DNA of 64,000 bases, taken from NCBI RefSeq assembly GCF_900090305.1, contig NZ_LT607751.1:5084001-5148000 (forward strand), given 5' to 3'. Both the position numbers and the translations under genes were made by a program. Positions 25,555 through 35,175 of the stretch are shown in pieces; the first letter of the stretch is position 1; every line of letters starts with the position of its first letter. The notes under the pieces were generated by a model. That model ran no database searches. It was not told the origin of the DNA and saw only the letters and a program-made list of their open reading frames with translations. This DNA comes from Micromonospora siamensis (GTDB lineage: Bacteria; Actinomycetota; Actinomycetes; Mycobacteriales; Micromonosporaceae).

Positions 25555-25678
25555 GCCGCGTCTCCCCTCGCCGCCGTCGTCCCCGTGGGACGAAAACCTC
25601 CGCAAGCGTAGTCGGCCGCTCGCCGAACGGCCCGGCCCACCACGTCCGGAGGTGGATCAACGTCGGTACGGTGGCCCG

Positions 25679-27424
25679 GTGCTGACTCGTGGCGTGGTGC
25701 TCGGCGACCGTTACCTGCTCGGCGAACGCATCGCCACCGGCGGGATGGGCGCGGTCTGGCGGTGCACCGACACGCTGCTGGGCCGCGAGGTGGCGGTGAA
25801 GGTGCTGCTGCCGTCGCTGGTGGCCGACCCGGAGTTCACCGCCCGCTTCCACGCCGAGGCGCGGATGCTGGCCGCGCTGCGGCACCCCGGCATCGTGGCG
25901 GTGCACGACTTCGGCTCGGCGACGCTCGCCGACGGCAGCCGGGTCAGCTACCTGGTGATGGAGTACGTCGACGGTGAGCCGCTGACCACCTGGGTACGCC
26001 GGGCCGGCCGCCTCGACCCGGCCTCGACCATGTCGGTGGTGTCCCAGGCGGCGCGGGCGCTGCACGCCGCGCACGCGGCGGGGATCGTGCACCGCGACGT
26101 CAAGCCGGGCAACCTGCTGGTGAAGCGGGACGGCAGCGTCGTGCTTGTCGACTTCGGCATCGCCCGGTCCACCGCGATGGCCGGGCTCACCGCCGCCCAC
26201 ATGGTCCTCGGCACCGCCTCCTACATGTCGCCGGAGCAGGCCGATGGCCGGCCGGTCTCCCCGGTCACCGACGTCTACGCCCTCGGCGCGGTGGCGTACT
26301 ACTGCCTGGCCGGCCGGCCGCCCTTCGAGGGCGACAACCCGCTGGCGGTGGCGATGCGGCACGCGCAGGACGAGCCGCCGCCGCTGCCCGGCGACACCCC
26401 GCCGGCGGTGGTCGACGTGGTGCGGCGGGCGCTGGCGAAGCGCCCCGCGGACCGGCACTCCAGCGCCGCGGCCTTGGCCGACGCGGCGCAGGACGCCCGG
26501 GACGCCACCCTCGCGGTGCTGCCCTTGCCGCCCCGCCCGCCGTGGGCGGTCCCCGGCCCGGCCGCCGCCGAGCGCCCGGCCGCCGCCGAGCACCCGGCCG
26601 CGCCGGGAATCCCGCCGCGTCCGCCCGCCGAGCACCCGGCCGCGCCCCGGCCGGGCGGCGAGCCGCCGACCGCCGGGCCGACGGTGGAGCGGCCCCGGCC
26701 CGGGCGGACGCGACGGTTGGCGCTGGCCGGCGCGGCGGGGGTCGTGCTGATCGCCCTGGTGGCGCTGGTGGCCGTGCTGCGCCCCGACGATCCGGGTGAC
26801 AAGGCGGCCGCGCTGACCGGCGGGTCGCTGACCGCCGCACCGACCCGTACTGGCGGCGGGCCGACGAAGGCGCGACCGACGTCGGCCGGCACCGGCCGGC
26901 CGGCCGCCTCGGCGAGCGCCCGCCCGTCCCGGTCGGCCACGACGGACCCGGCCACGACCGGCGTGCCGGCCCGGCCGAGCGGCACCGCCCCGACCACCGC
27001 CGCCCCGACCACCGCGCCGGCGACGAGCGCCCCGGCGACCGGGCCGACCACCGGCCCCGCCAGCCCGAGCGCCGGCGGCGACCGGCCCAACCCGTACACG
27101 GCCGAGCAGGCGTGCGGCGCGGGCTACCAGGTGATCGACTCGGCGGACCTGGTCGCGGCGGGCGCCCGGCAGGGCACGGTCTACCTGCTGTACGCCGCGG
27201 GCAGCGGCACCAACTGCACGGTCACCCTGAAGTCGTCGGACGTCGGCACCGCCACCGCCGCCTCGGCCTGGCTGGAGGTGCAGGGTGGCAGCCGCAGCAC
27301 GGACCGGGGCGCGTTCGCGTACTACGCCGGGCCGGTGCGGGCCGACGCCGCCGGGGAGTGCGTGCGCTGGGGCGGTTCGGTCGGCGACGTCGCCTACGAC
27401 AGCCCGTTCGAGCACTGCGGCTGA
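25679..27424 (+). CDS. Membrane-anchored Ser/Thr protein kinase (PknB-like) with Cys-containing outer domain
   Basis: 581 residues from GTG 25679. Kinase domain, residues ~8-270: GERIATGGMGAVW glycine loop, AVKVLLPSL lysine, HRDVKPGNLL catalytic loop, DFGIARS, and GTASYMSPEQ activation region. A Pro/Ala-rich linker precedes one membrane helix (LALAGAAGVVLIALVALVAVL, near 345-365). Outside lies a Thr/Ala/Pro-rich stalk (~375-470) and a ~110-residue end domain starting PNPYTAEQACGAGYQVID. It has four cysteines (ACGAG, TNCTV, GECVRW, EHCG), probably two disulfides. This is not a PASTA domain, so the ligand is open. Alone, between a coupled small-gene/protease pair and cobUT. Confidence 0.93.
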   Translation: MLTRGVVLGDRYLLGERIATGGMGAVWRCTDTLLGREVAVKVLLPSLVADPEFTARFHAEARMLAALRHPGIVAVHDFGSATLADGSRVSYLVMEYVDGEPLTTWVRRAGRLDPASTMSVVSQAARALHAAHAAGIVHRDVKPGNLLVKRDGSVVLVDFGIARSTAMAGLTAAHMVLGTASYMSPEQADGRPVSPVTDVYALGAVAYYCLAGRPPFEGDNPLAVAMRHAQDEPPPLPGDTPPAVVDVVRRALAKRPADRHSSAAALADAAQDARDATLAVLPLPPRPPWAVPGPAAAERPAAAEHPAAPGIPPRPPAEHPAAPRPGGEPPTAGPTVERPRPGRTRRLALAGAAGVVLIALVALVAVLRPDDPGDKAAALTGGSLTAAPTRTGGGPTKARPTSAGTGRPAASASARPSRSATTDPATTGVPARPSGTAPTTAAPTTAPATSAPATGPTTGPASPSAGGDRPNPYTAEQACGAGYQVIDSADLVAAGARQGTVYLLYAAGSGTNCTVTLKSSDVGTATAASAWLEVQGGSRSTDRGAFAYYAGPVRADAAGECVRWGGSVGDVAYDSPFEHCG

Positions 27425-27529
27425 GCGCGCGGTCAGGCGTACCGGGGCGGTCCGCCGACGCCCGGAGCACGGTGGGCCGGGGCCCGGGCCGGCGGGCGGC
27501 ACCCCGCCGCGCGGCTTTAAGGTACGGGC

Positions 27530-29578
27530 ATGTCCGTTGACGGGTGGAACACGGTCCTGGTGCTCGGCGGTATCCGGTCCGGCAAGTCCGAATTCGCCGA
27601 GTCCCTGGTGGCCGACGCCCCGGCGGTCCGGTACGTCGCGACCGCCGCCGACGCCGATCCGGAGGACCAGGAGTGGGCGGCCCGACTGGCCGCGCACCGG
27701 GACCGCCGGCCGGGGAGCTGGACCACCGAGGAGACCGCCGGGGACCCGCGCCGGCTGGCCGACGTGATCGCCTCCGCCGAGCCCAACGAGACGCTGCTCG
27801 TCGACGACCTCGGCGGCTGGGTCACCGTGCTGCTGGACCCGGCGCACCAGCCGGCCGACGACGTGGCCACCATCGCCGAGCTGTCCACCGCGCTGCGGGA
27901 GACGCCGGCCCGGGTGGTGCTGGTGAGCCCCGAGGTCGGGCTCTCCCTGGTGCCCACCACCCCGCTGGGTCGGGCCTTCACCGACGCGCTGGGGGCGGCG
28001 AACCGGGCCGTCGCGGACGCCTGCGACGCGGTCGTCCTGGTCGTCGCCGGCCAGGCGTGCTGGCTGAAGCCCGCCGCTACCGCGCCCACGACGGCGGCGC
28101 CCCACCCCGCGAGCGGCGCCGCCCTGCCCACCAGCGCCGTCCCCGCTCCGGCCGCCGCGGCGCCCACCTCCGCCGTCCCCGCGCCGGCCGCCGCGCCCGT
28201 CCCGAACGGCACCGTCGCCCCGCAGCCGGCGCCCCCCGCGCAGGAGCATCCGGTGGCCTGGGCGGCGCCCACCATGACGCTGCCGATGGTCGCCACCGGC
28301 CTGGTCATCCAGCCCGGCATGGACCTGCCCATGCCCGACGAGTACGCCGGGCCGCAGGCCGTCGACCGGCTGGCCACCCTGGACGTGCCGGGTGCCGGGC
28401 TCGGCGCGCTGGACCGGCTGGTCGGCTTCGCCGCCGCCACCCAGGGCACCCCCACCCCGACCGCCTGGGACCGGGTGCGGGTGGTGCTGCTGCACGGCGA
28501 CCACGCGGGCGGCGCCGCCGCCGGCACCGTGCCCGGCGAGTCCGACCGCCGCGCCGACCAGGCCCGGGCCGGCCGGGGAGCGCTGGCCCGGCTCGCCACC
28601 GAGTCCCGCGCCGACGTGCAGGTGGTCCGTACGCCCGACGCCGCTCCGGTGGAGGACGGCCCGGCGCTGCGCCCGGACGAGGTCGACGCGGCCCTGCGGC
28701 AGGGCTGGCAGCTCGCCGAGGAGGCCGCCGACGCGGGCGTACGCCTGCTGGTGCTGGGGTCCTGCGGCGCCGGCACCGAGGCCGCCGCGGCGGCGGTGCT
28801 GGCCGCGACGGCCGGCGCCGAGCCGCCCACCGTGCTGGGCCGGGTGGTCACCGAGTCCGGCGAGTACGACGACGCGGCCTGGATGCGGCGCTGCGCCGCG
28901 GTCCGCGACGCCCTGCAACGCACCCGGCGCTCGCCGCGGGGGGCCAAGGACGTGCTGGCCGAGCTGGGTGGCGGCGACATCGCGGTGGCCACCGGCGTGC
29001 TGCTCGGCGCGGCCGCCCGGCGGGTCCCGGTGATGCTCGACGGCCCGGTCGGCGTCGCCGCCGGCATCGTCAGCCGCGACCTGGCCGGCCAGGCCCGGCA
29101 CTGGTGCCTGCTCGCCGACCACGGCGGGCACCCCGCCGTCCGGCTGGCCGCCGACGTGCTGGGCCTGGAGCCCCTGCTCGACCTGCGGCTCGACCTGGGC
29201 GAGGGGGCCAACGCGCTGGCCGCGCTGCCGCTGCTGCGCTCGGTGCTGGCGCTGGCCGCCGCGCTGCCCGTGCACCCGTCGCTCGGCGGCGGGGAGGAGT
29301 CCGTGGCGCCGACCTGGGGCGACCTCACCGCGCCGGTGCCCGTACCGGACGACGACGAGTTCACCGAGCCGGAACCGGCCGGCCCGGGCCCGGCCACCAC
29401 CGCCCCGGAGCCGGAGCGCACCGAGCCGGAACCGGACTTCACCGAGCCGGAGCCGGTCGGCCCCGGGCCCACCAGCACCCGGGCCACCGACACCGGATCC
29501 ACCGACGCCGACGACCCGGACCGGGCCGCCGTGCCGGCCGGGCAGGAGCCGGACCCGTCCGGCCGGCGTGCCGGCTGA
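27530..29578 (+). CDS. cobUT: Fused CobU kinase/guanylyltransferase and CobT phosphoribosyltransferase
   Basis: 682 residues joining two late cobalamin enzymes. Residues ~1-178 are CobU: P-loop GGIRSGKSEFAE, YVATAADAD, HRDRRPGSWTTEE and LLVDDLGGWV. It phosphorylates adenosylcobinamide and makes the GDP derivative. An Ala/Pro linker (~180-240) follows. Residues ~245-590 are CobT, which activates the lower ligand base: GALDRLVGFAAATQG, VVLLHGDHAGG, GGGDIAVATGVLLGAA, and DLRLDLGEGANAL with the catalytic Glu. A Glu/Pro/Thr-rich tail (~595-682) with repeated TEPEP ends the protein. cobS overlaps its end by 11 bp, completing the nucleotide-loop assembly set. No B12 riboswitch is seen upstream. Confidence 0.9.
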   Translation: MSVDGWNTVLVLGGIRSGKSEFAESLVADAPAVRYVATAADADPEDQEWAARLAAHRDRRPGSWTTEETAGDPRRLADVIASAEPNETLLVDDLGGWVTVLLDPAHQPADDVATIAELSTALRETPARVVLVSPEVGLSLVPTTPLGRAFTDALGAANRAVADACDAVVLVVAGQACWLKPAATAPTTAAPHPASGAALPTSAVPAPAAAAPTSAVPAPAAAPVPNGTVAPQPAPPAQEHPVAWAAPTMTLPMVATGLVIQPGMDLPMPDEYAGPQAVDRLATLDVPGAGLGALDRLVGFAAATQGTPTPTAWDRVRVVLLHGDHAGGAAAGTVPGESDRRADQARAGRGALARLATESRADVQVVRTPDAAPVEDGPALRPDEVDAALRQGWQLAEEAADAGVRLLVLGSCGAGTEAAAAAVLAATAGAEPPTVLGRVVTESGEYDDAAWMRRCAAVRDALQRTRRSPRGAKDVLAELGGGDIAVATGVLLGAAARRVPVMLDGPVGVAAGIVSRDLAGQARHWCLLADHGGHPAVRLAADVLGLEPLLDLRLDLGEGANALAALPLLRSVLALAAALPVHPSLGGGEESVAPTWGDLTAPVPVPDDDEFTEPEPAGPGPATTAPEPERTEPEPDFTEPEPVGPGPTSTRATDTGSTDADDPDRAAVPAGQEPDPSGRRAG

Positions 29579-30341
29579 GTCCCGCCCCGGCGACGGGCTG
29601 CGGCTCGCGGTCACCACGTTCACCATCGCCCCGGTACGCGCCGGCCGGATCGACCGGGCGGCGGCGGGCACGGCGATGGCCCTCGCCCCGGCCGTCGGGG
29701 CGCTGCTCGGCGCGGTGCTCGCCGGGGTGCTGCTGGGCGTGGCGGCGCTGGCCCCTCCGCTGGTCGCCGCCGGGGTGACGCTCGGCTGCGCCGCCCTGCT
29801 CACCCGCGGGCTGCACCTCGACGGGCTGGCCGACACCGTGGACGCGCTGGGGTCGTACCGGCGGGGCGCGGCGGCACTGGAGATCATGAAGAAGCCGGAC
29901 GTGGGCCCGTTCGGGGTGGCCGCGCTGGTGGTCGTACTCCTGGTGCAGGCCGCAACGCTCGCGGAGCTGGCCGGACGGTCCTGGCCGGCGGCGCTCGCGG
30001 CGGTGGTCGCGGCGACCGCTGCCGGCCGGCTGGGGGTCACCCTGGCCTGCCGGCGCGGGGTGCCGGCGGCCCGGCCGGACGGGCTGGGCGCGCTGGTCGC
30101 CGGCACGGTCGGCCCGGTCGCGCCCGTCGTGGGCGCGGTGGCCGTGGCGGCGGTGGCGGCCGGCGCGGTGCCGGACCGCCCGTGGCAGGGGCCGGTCGCC
30201 GTGCTGGTGTCGCTCGCCGTCGCGGTGGGGCTGCTGCGCCACCTGGTACGCCGCTTCGGCGGCGTCACCGGCGACGTGCTCGGCGCCGTCGTGGAGGTGG
30301 TCACCACACTGACCTACCTGGGACTGGTGCTGTCCGGCTGA
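29568..30341 (+). CDS. cobS: Adenosylcobinamide-GDP ribazoletransferase (cobalamin synthase)
   Basis: 257 residues, membrane protein with six or so hydrophobic segments. It joins adenosylcobinamide-GDP and alpha-ribazole (phosphate), the last step of cobalamin synthesis. The family motifs TRGLHLDGLADTVDALG (residues ~78-95) and EIMKKPDVGPFGV are intact, as is VTGDVLGAVVEV near the C-terminus. GTG 29568 lies inside the end of the cobUT gene, so translation is coupled. Products of both genes act in the same short pathway. Confidence 0.95.
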   Translation: MPAESRPGDGLRLAVTTFTIAPVRAGRIDRAAAGTAMALAPAVGALLGAVLAGVLLGVAALAPPLVAAGVTLGCAALLTRGLHLDGLADTVDALGSYRRGAAALEIMKKPDVGPFGVAALVVVLLVQAATLAELAGRSWPAALAAVVAATAAGRLGVTLACRRGVPAARPDGLGALVAGTVGPVAPVVGAVAVAAVAAGAVPDRPWQGPVAVLVSLAVAVGLLRHLVRRFGGVTGDVLGAVVEVVTTLTYLGLVLSG

Positions 30342-30404
30342 GCCGGGTACGCGACGCCGGGTAGCGTCTTGCGACGACGGCACCGCACGACATGGGGGAC
30401 GACC

Positions 30405-31700
30405 ATGCTCATCACGGACGACTTCCTGCCCGTACCGGTGCCGGAGTCGCTCAGCGCGACCTACCTGGTGCCGATGACCGGGCTGCCCCGGGTCAGCGCG
30501 CGCACGGCGGTGCAGGCCCTGGCCGGGCGGCTGGCCGAGCCGGTGTTCGGGCTGGCCAAGCAGATGCTGGACAGCCCGCTGATGACGGTGGACACCCGCC
30601 CGATCGCCGAGTTCCCCGCGCTCCCGCCGGACCTGCTCACCGCGTTCGGGGCCACCGAGGAGCAGCTGGCCCGGCTCGCCGCGGCCACCCACCTGGTGGT
30701 GGTGCAGGCGGAGTACCGGCCGGGCTGGCCCCCGGCGCACGAGTGGGCGGCCCGGGCGGTGGCCGCCGCGGTCGCCGAGACCGTCGACGGGGACGTGGTC
30801 GACGTCTTCGCCCTCCAGTTCCTCGACCCGGCCACCGCGCTGCGCTCGCTGCCCGACTCCGAGGGCCGGATCCGGCTGGTCGACTGGGTGCTGGTGCCGT
30901 ACTCGTCGGACGCCGAGGGGCTCTGGTTCACCACCAAGGGGCTGCGCCGCTTCGGCCTGCTGGAGTTGCAGGCGCAGGGGGTGCCCGACCACCTGACCCG
31001 GGCGTGGGGCGCGGTGATGACCGGGGCGGCCCGCCGGCTGCTGCGTACCTGGACCGACGGGCTCTCCGGCGAGGAGGTGCCGGCGTTCGTGCAGCTGCCG
31101 GTGCTGGCCACGGTGACCGGGCACGACATCGCGGTGGCGTACGGCAACCCGGAGCAGCACGGGGCGACCGCGCCGGTGCTGCTCGCCCTGGAGCTGGACC
31201 CGGCCACCGACCCGGAGGCCGACTCGTTCCTCAGCCTGCGACCGCCGCCCGGGCACCCGGGCCCCGCCGGCCGGTACTTCGCCACCGCCTGCGCCACCCT
31301 CTTCACCGGCATCCAGCCCGACGTGCGCTACGCCCGCACCGGCGACGCGATGTCGGAGGCGATCGCCACCGCCCGGGCCGGCCTCGGCGACGTGCGGGCC
31401 CGGTTCCTGGCCGCCGCCCTGCCGGCGGAGTCCCAGCTGGTGGTGAAGTACGGCCTGCCGGGCGACGAGGGCCCGGAGTACGTCTGGGCCGCGGTGACCT
31501 CCTGGGAGGCGCCGGAGCGGATCGTCGGCGCCAGCGCCAGCGACGCCAACACCGACCCGACCGTGCGGATCGGCTCCCCGGTGGTGGTGGAGGCCACCGA
31601 CGTCGTCGACTGGGCGGTGCTGGACGGCACCGGCGTCGTGGAGGGGGGCTGGACCCAGGCCGTCCTGGACGCCGGGGAACGCCCCCACCCCTCGCACTGA
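30405..31700 (+). CDS. DUF2314-domain protein, otherwise unknown
   Basis: 431 residues from ATG 30405, which has GGGGGA 5 nt upstream; the frame start at 30369 is less likely. The C-terminal ~90 residues (LVVKYGLPGDEGPEYVWAAVTSWEAPERIVG... then IGSPVVVEATDVVDWAVL) look like DUF2314, a small beta domain. The N-terminal ~330 residues show a soluble alpha/beta pattern (TYLVPMTGLPRVSARTAVQ, ATHLVVVQAEYRPGWPPAHEWAARAVA) similar to proteins that join DUF4261-like parts to DUF2314. Function unknown. It follows cobS by 63 bp and might be in the same transcript. Confidence 0.75.
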   Translation: MLITDDFLPVPVPESLSATYLVPMTGLPRVSARTAVQALAGRLAEPVFGLAKQMLDSPLMTVDTRPIAEFPALPPDLLTAFGATEEQLARLAAATHLVVVQAEYRPGWPPAHEWAARAVAAAVAETVDGDVVDVFALQFLDPATALRSLPDSEGRIRLVDWVLVPYSSDAEGLWFTTKGLRRFGLLELQAQGVPDHLTRAWGAVMTGAARRLLRTWTDGLSGEEVPAFVQLPVLATVTGHDIAVAYGNPEQHGATAPVLLALELDPATDPEADSFLSLRPPPGHPGPAGRYFATACATLFTGIQPDVRYARTGDAMSEAIATARAGLGDVRARFLAAALPAESQLVVKYGLPGDEGPEYVWAAVTSWEAPERIVGASASDANTDPTVRIGSPVVVEATDVVDWAVLDGTGVVEGGWTQAVLDAGERPHPSH

Positions 31701-31725
31701 TCCCGGCCCGCGGGACCGGGGCCGG

Positions 31726-32853
31726 TCAGCCCTTGACGGAGGGCTGGACGAACGGCGGCCGGGTCACCCGCATCCGGGCCCGGCGGCCCCGAATCTCCAC
31801 CTCGACCTCGTCACCGTCGGCGATCTTCGGGTCGGTGGCCAGCAGGGCCAGCGCGATGCCCTGCTTCCGGGTCGGGCTGAAGGTGCCGCTGGTGACCACG
31901 CCGACGGTGGCGTCGCCGACGTGCACCGTCATGCCGGGGCGCGGGATGGCCCGGTCGACGGCCTCCAGGCCGCGCAGCGTACGCGCCGGACCGGCGGCCT
32001 TCTCGGCGAGCAGCGCGTCACGGCCCCAGAAGGCCGGCTTGTCCCAGCCGACCGCCCAGCCGGAGCGGCCCTGCACCGGGGTGATCTCCGGGGAGAGGTC
32101 CTGCCCGTGCAGCGGGTAGCCCATCTCGGTGCGCAGGGTGTCCCGGGCGGCCAGCCCGCAGGCGCGCACGTCGTGACCCGCGCCGAACAGCGCGTCCCAC
32201 ACGGCGACCGCGTGCTCCGCCGGGACGACCAGCTCGTAGCCCAGCTCGCCGGTGTAGCCGGTGCGGCAGACGGTCAGCTCCACGCGATCGAGGGTGGCGG
32301 TGGAGAAGCTCATGTACCCGTGCTCCACGGGCAGGCCCAGCGCGCCCAGCAGCTCGGCCGAGCGCGGGCCCTGCACGGCCAGCACCGCGTACGCCTCGTG
32401 CTCGTCGTCGACGCTCACCCCGGCCGGTGCGGCGGCGCGCAACCGGCGGACCACCTCGGCGGTGTTCGCCGCGTTCGGGATCAGGAAGACGTGGTCGGGG
32501 GCGTGCAGGTACGCGATGATGTCGTCGATCACCCCGCCGGTGGCGTCGTCGCAGGCCAGCGTGTACTGCGCCCGGCCCGGCCCGATCCGGCCCAGGTCGT
32601 TGCTGAGGCAGGAGTTGACGAAGTCGGCCGCGCCCGGGCCGGTGATCCGCGCCTTGCCCAGGTGCGACACGTCGAAGACGCCCACCCCCTCGCGGACGGC
32701 CGTGTGCTCCTTGAGCACGCCGCCGCCGGCGTACTCCAGGGGCATCTCCCAGCCACCGAAGGGGGCGAACTTCGCGCCTGCCGCGGTGTGCCGCTCGTGC
32801 AGGGGGGAACGGCGCAGCCGGGTCGCGGCGGCGTCGGGGGTCACGTCCGTCAT
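31726..32853 (-). CDS. gcvT: Glycine cleavage system T protein (aminomethyltransferase)
   Basis: 375 residues from ATG 32853 ([22 protein letters not shown]). It passes the C1 unit from lipoyl-bound aminomethyl to tetrahydrofolate. [63 protein letters not shown] (with the key Asp) and [14 protein letters not shown] are canonical. gcvH and gcvP are not in the window; lpdA, which supplies the L protein, lies 2.3 kb away on the other strand. Divergent from pepA, as in mycobacteria. Confidence 0.95.
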   Translation of the reverse strand: MTDVTPDAAATRLRRSPLHERHTAAGAKFAPFGGWEMPLEYAGGGVLKEHTAVREGVGVFDVSHLGKARITGPGAADFVNSCLSNDLGRIGPGRAQYTLACDDATGGVIDDIIAYLHAPDHVFLIPNAANTAEVVRRLRAAAPAGVSVDDEHEAYAVLAVQGPRSAELLGALGLPVEHGYMSFSTATLDRVELTVCRTGYTGELGYELVVPAEHAVAVWDALFGAGHDVRACGLAARDTLRTEMGYPLHGQDLSPEITPVQGRSGWAVGWDKPAFWGRDALLAEKAAGPARTLRGLEAVDRAIPRPGMTVHVGDATVGVVTSGTFSPTRKQGIALALLATDPKIADGDEVEVEIRGRRARMRVTRPPFVQPSVKG

Positions 32854-33015
32854 GGGTGGGAACTTACCGGCAGCAGGACCGCTGGTTAGCATCGGCGGGA
32901 CCCGCCATGTTCATCGGCGGGACGCACCCGACGTCCGGCGGGTAGGTTGCCGCCGGAGACCTTCATCGCCGGTACGCGACCCCGCGACCGGCCCGGCCCG
33001 CCCGGAGTAGCTTCA

Positions 33016-34587
33016 GTGACATCGCCCAGCACCACCCTCAGCCTGGTCGACACCGACCCCGCCGAGCTCACCGTCGACGCGATCGTCATCGGTGTGCACA
33101 GCCAGACCGGAGACCAGGCCGCCACCAGCGGCTTCGCCGGCAGCCTGCTGCTGGCCAGCGGCGCGGAGAGCATCGCCGCCGCCTTCGACGGCAAGCTCAC
33201 CGAGACGCTCGCGCTGCTCGGCGCCACCGGCGGGCCGGGCGAGGTGATCAAGCTGGCCACCCTGGGCACAATCGCCGCGCCGATCGTCGCCGCGGTCGGC
33301 CTGGGTCCGGAGCCGACCGGCGCCGCGCCCGCCCCGGAGACGCTGCGCCGGGCGGCCGGCGCCGCCGTGCGCGCGCTGGCCGGCGCCCCGCGGGTGGCGC
33401 TGACCCTGCCGCTGCCGGACGACGCCGACGCCCCGGCCGCGCTGCGGGCGGTGGCCGAGGGCGCGCTGCTCGGCGGCTACCGGTTCGCCGGTTACAAGAC
33501 CAAGCCGCAGCCCACCCGGCGGGAGCCGGTGGCCGAGGTGCTGGTCGCCGTGCCGGACGCCGCGGACCAGACCGCGGGCGCGGAGATCACCCGGGCGCAG
33601 GCGGTGGCCGGTGCGGTCCGGCTCTGCCGCGACTGGGTGAACACCGCCCCGAACGAGCTGCGCCCGCCGTCCTTCGCCGACGCGGTGGCGGCGGCGGCCC
33701 GGGAGGCCGGGCTCGGCGTCGAGGTGCTCGACGAGGAGGCGCTGCGCGCCGGTGGCTACGGCGGCATCATCGCCGTCGGGCAGGGCTCCGAGGCCCCGCC
33801 GCGGCTGGTCAAGCTCACCTACACCCCCGAGGCCGGCGGCAACGGCAAGCGGGTCGCGCTGGTCGGCAAGGGCATCACCTTCGACACCGGCGGCGTCTCG
33901 ATCAAGCCGGCGCAGGGCATGTGGGAGATGAAGTCCGACATGGGCGGCGCCGCCGCCGTCGGCGCCGCGATGCTGGCCGTCGCCGCGCTCAAGCCGTCGG
34001 TCGCGGTGACCGGCTACCTGCCGATGGCGGAGAACATGCCGTCCGGCACCGCGTACCGGCCGGGTGACGTGATCACCATGTACAGCGGCAAGAAGGTCGA
34101 GGTGCTCAACACCGACGCCGAGGGCCGGATGGTGCTGGCCGACGGCATCGCCCGGGCCTGCGAGGACGGCACCGACTACCTCTTCGAGACCTCCACCCTC
34201 ACCGGCGGTCAGGTCATCGCGCTGGGCAAGCGGATCGCCGGCGTGATGGGCACCCCCGAGCTGTGCGAGCGGGTCAAGGTCGTCGGCGAGTCCGTCGGCG
34301 AGCCGGCCTGGCCGATGCCGCTGCCGGACGACGTGCGCAAGGGCATGGACTCCGACGTCGCCGACATCTCCCAGGTCAACGCGGTGATGGACCGGGCCGG
34401 CCACATGCTCCAGGGCGGGGTGTTCCTGCGCGAGTTCGTCGCCGAGGGCGTCGACTGGGCGCACATCGACATCGCCGGCCCGAGCTACCACTCGGGCGAG
34501 GCGACCGGCTACTGGACCAAGGGCGGCACCGGCGTCCCGGTCCGCACGCTGGTCCAGCTGGTCGAGGACGTCGCCGCCAACGGCTGA
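33016..34587 (+). CDS. pepA: Leucyl aminopeptidase (M17)
   Basis: 523 residues from GTG 33016; the frame start at 32947 adds 23 residues with no ribosome site. Two-metal M17 peptidase. The catalytic segment has VGKGITFDTGGVSIKPAQGMWEMKSDMGGAA (metal Lys/Asp and catalytic Lys) and the signature NTDAEGRMVLADGI. It removes N-terminal residues from peptides in the cytosol; in some bacteria PepA also binds DNA, but nothing here shows that. A perfect terminator hairpin follows. Confidence 0.95.
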   Translation: MTSPSTTLSLVDTDPAELTVDAIVIGVHSQTGDQAATSGFAGSLLLASGAESIAAAFDGKLTETLALLGATGGPGEVIKLATLGTIAAPIVAAVGLGPEPTGAAPAPETLRRAAGAAVRALAGAPRVALTLPLPDDADAPAALRAVAEGALLGGYRFAGYKTKPQPTRREPVAEVLVAVPDAADQTAGAEITRAQAVAGAVRLCRDWVNTAPNELRPPSFADAVAAAAREAGLGVEVLDEEALRAGGYGGIIAVGQGSEAPPRLVKLTYTPEAGGNGKRVALVGKGITFDTGGVSIKPAQGMWEMKSDMGGAAAVGAAMLAVAALKPSVAVTGYLPMAENMPSGTAYRPGDVITMYSGKKVEVLNTDAEGRMVLADGIARACEDGTDYLFETSTLTGGQVIALGKRIAGVMGTPELCERVKVVGESVGEPAWPMPLPDDVRKGMDSDVADISQVNAVMDRAGHMLQGGVFLREFVAEGVDWAHIDIAGPSYHSGEATGYWTKGGTGVPVRTLVQLVEDVAANG

Positions 34588-34604
34588 CCCCTCCCGCGTA
34601 CGCC

Positions 34605-34644
34605 CCGACGGGGCGCTCCCCCACCGCGGGGAGCGCCCCGTCGG
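34605..34644. terminator. Bidirectional terminator after pepA
   Basis: Perfect 17-bp stem CCGACGGGGCGCTCCCC / GGGGAGCGCCCCGTCGG with a 6-nt loop, between the convergent ends of pepA (+) and the 109-residue gene (-). Confidence 0.88.
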
Positions 34645-34667
34645 CGTTGCCCCGCCCACACGGGCAG

Positions 34668-34997
34668 TCAGTAGAGGTGGGGGCGGCGCTTGCGGCGTTC
34701 GTTGTAGTCGCGCATGCGTTGCGGGTAGCCCATCAGGCGTACGTCGTAGATCGGGATGGCCAGGCGGTGGGCGAACCGGCGGGCGCCGTCCGGGCCGTCG
34801 ATGCGGCGGCGGGTCCACTCCCCGTCGTCGGCGATCAGGATGACCGTGGTTTCGGTGACCGTGGTGCGCGGCTCGATGAAGGCCTCCACCCCGCGCCGGG
34901 TCCGGACGAAGTTCTCGAGGTGTTCGAGATCGGCGCGGTCGGGGGCTCGTTCGCCACTCATCGTGCGCGCCTTCTTGCGGCGTCGGAACAGTGCCAC
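34668..34997 (-). CDS. Small conserved basic protein, unknown function
   Basis: 109 residues starting GTG 34997 (VALFRRRKKARTMSGER). Basic at both ends (C-terminal RMRDYNERRKRRPHLY), with a middle that looks like a small alpha/beta unit: VEAFIEPRTTVTETTVILIADDGEWTRRRIDG and IPIYDVRLMGYPQRM. Similar actinobacterial proteins are sometimes labelled oxidoreductase without evidence. It is divergent from lpdA. No motif tells its role. Confidence 0.7.
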   Translation of the reverse strand: MALFRRRKKARTMSGERAPDRADLEHLENFVRTRRGVEAFIEPRTTVTETTVILIADDGEWTRRRIDGPDGARRFAHRLAIPIYDVRLMGYPQRMRDYNERRKRRPHLY

Positions 34998-35175
34998 CGA
35001 CGTCTCCCCCCACCCTCCGTCATCGAAGACCGTGCCAAGCGTACGTGTCGATCACGTGTCGTTGGGCACCTCACTACGCGCTCCGGTCACGGTGGTGACA
35101 AGATGACCGAGGTGGGGTGTGCCCATGCGGCCCCGCCGTGACCCCCGATGCAGCGACGCGACCTGGGAGTTGGAC

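Noticed and set aside
27425..27529. Possible cobalamin riboswitch before cobUT
   Set aside because: I found no B12-box-like sequence or leader of suitable length in the 105-bp gap.
25355..30307. Minus-strand open frame of 1915 codons ending in the site-2 protease
   Set aside because: Antisense to the kinase, cobUT and cobS, with low-complexity Arg/Gly/Ala content; the protease has its own start at 25354 coupled to a small gene.
32854..33015. Possible glycine riboswitch before gcvT
   Set aside because: The gap to pepA is only ~160 bp and shows no tandem aptamer-like folds.
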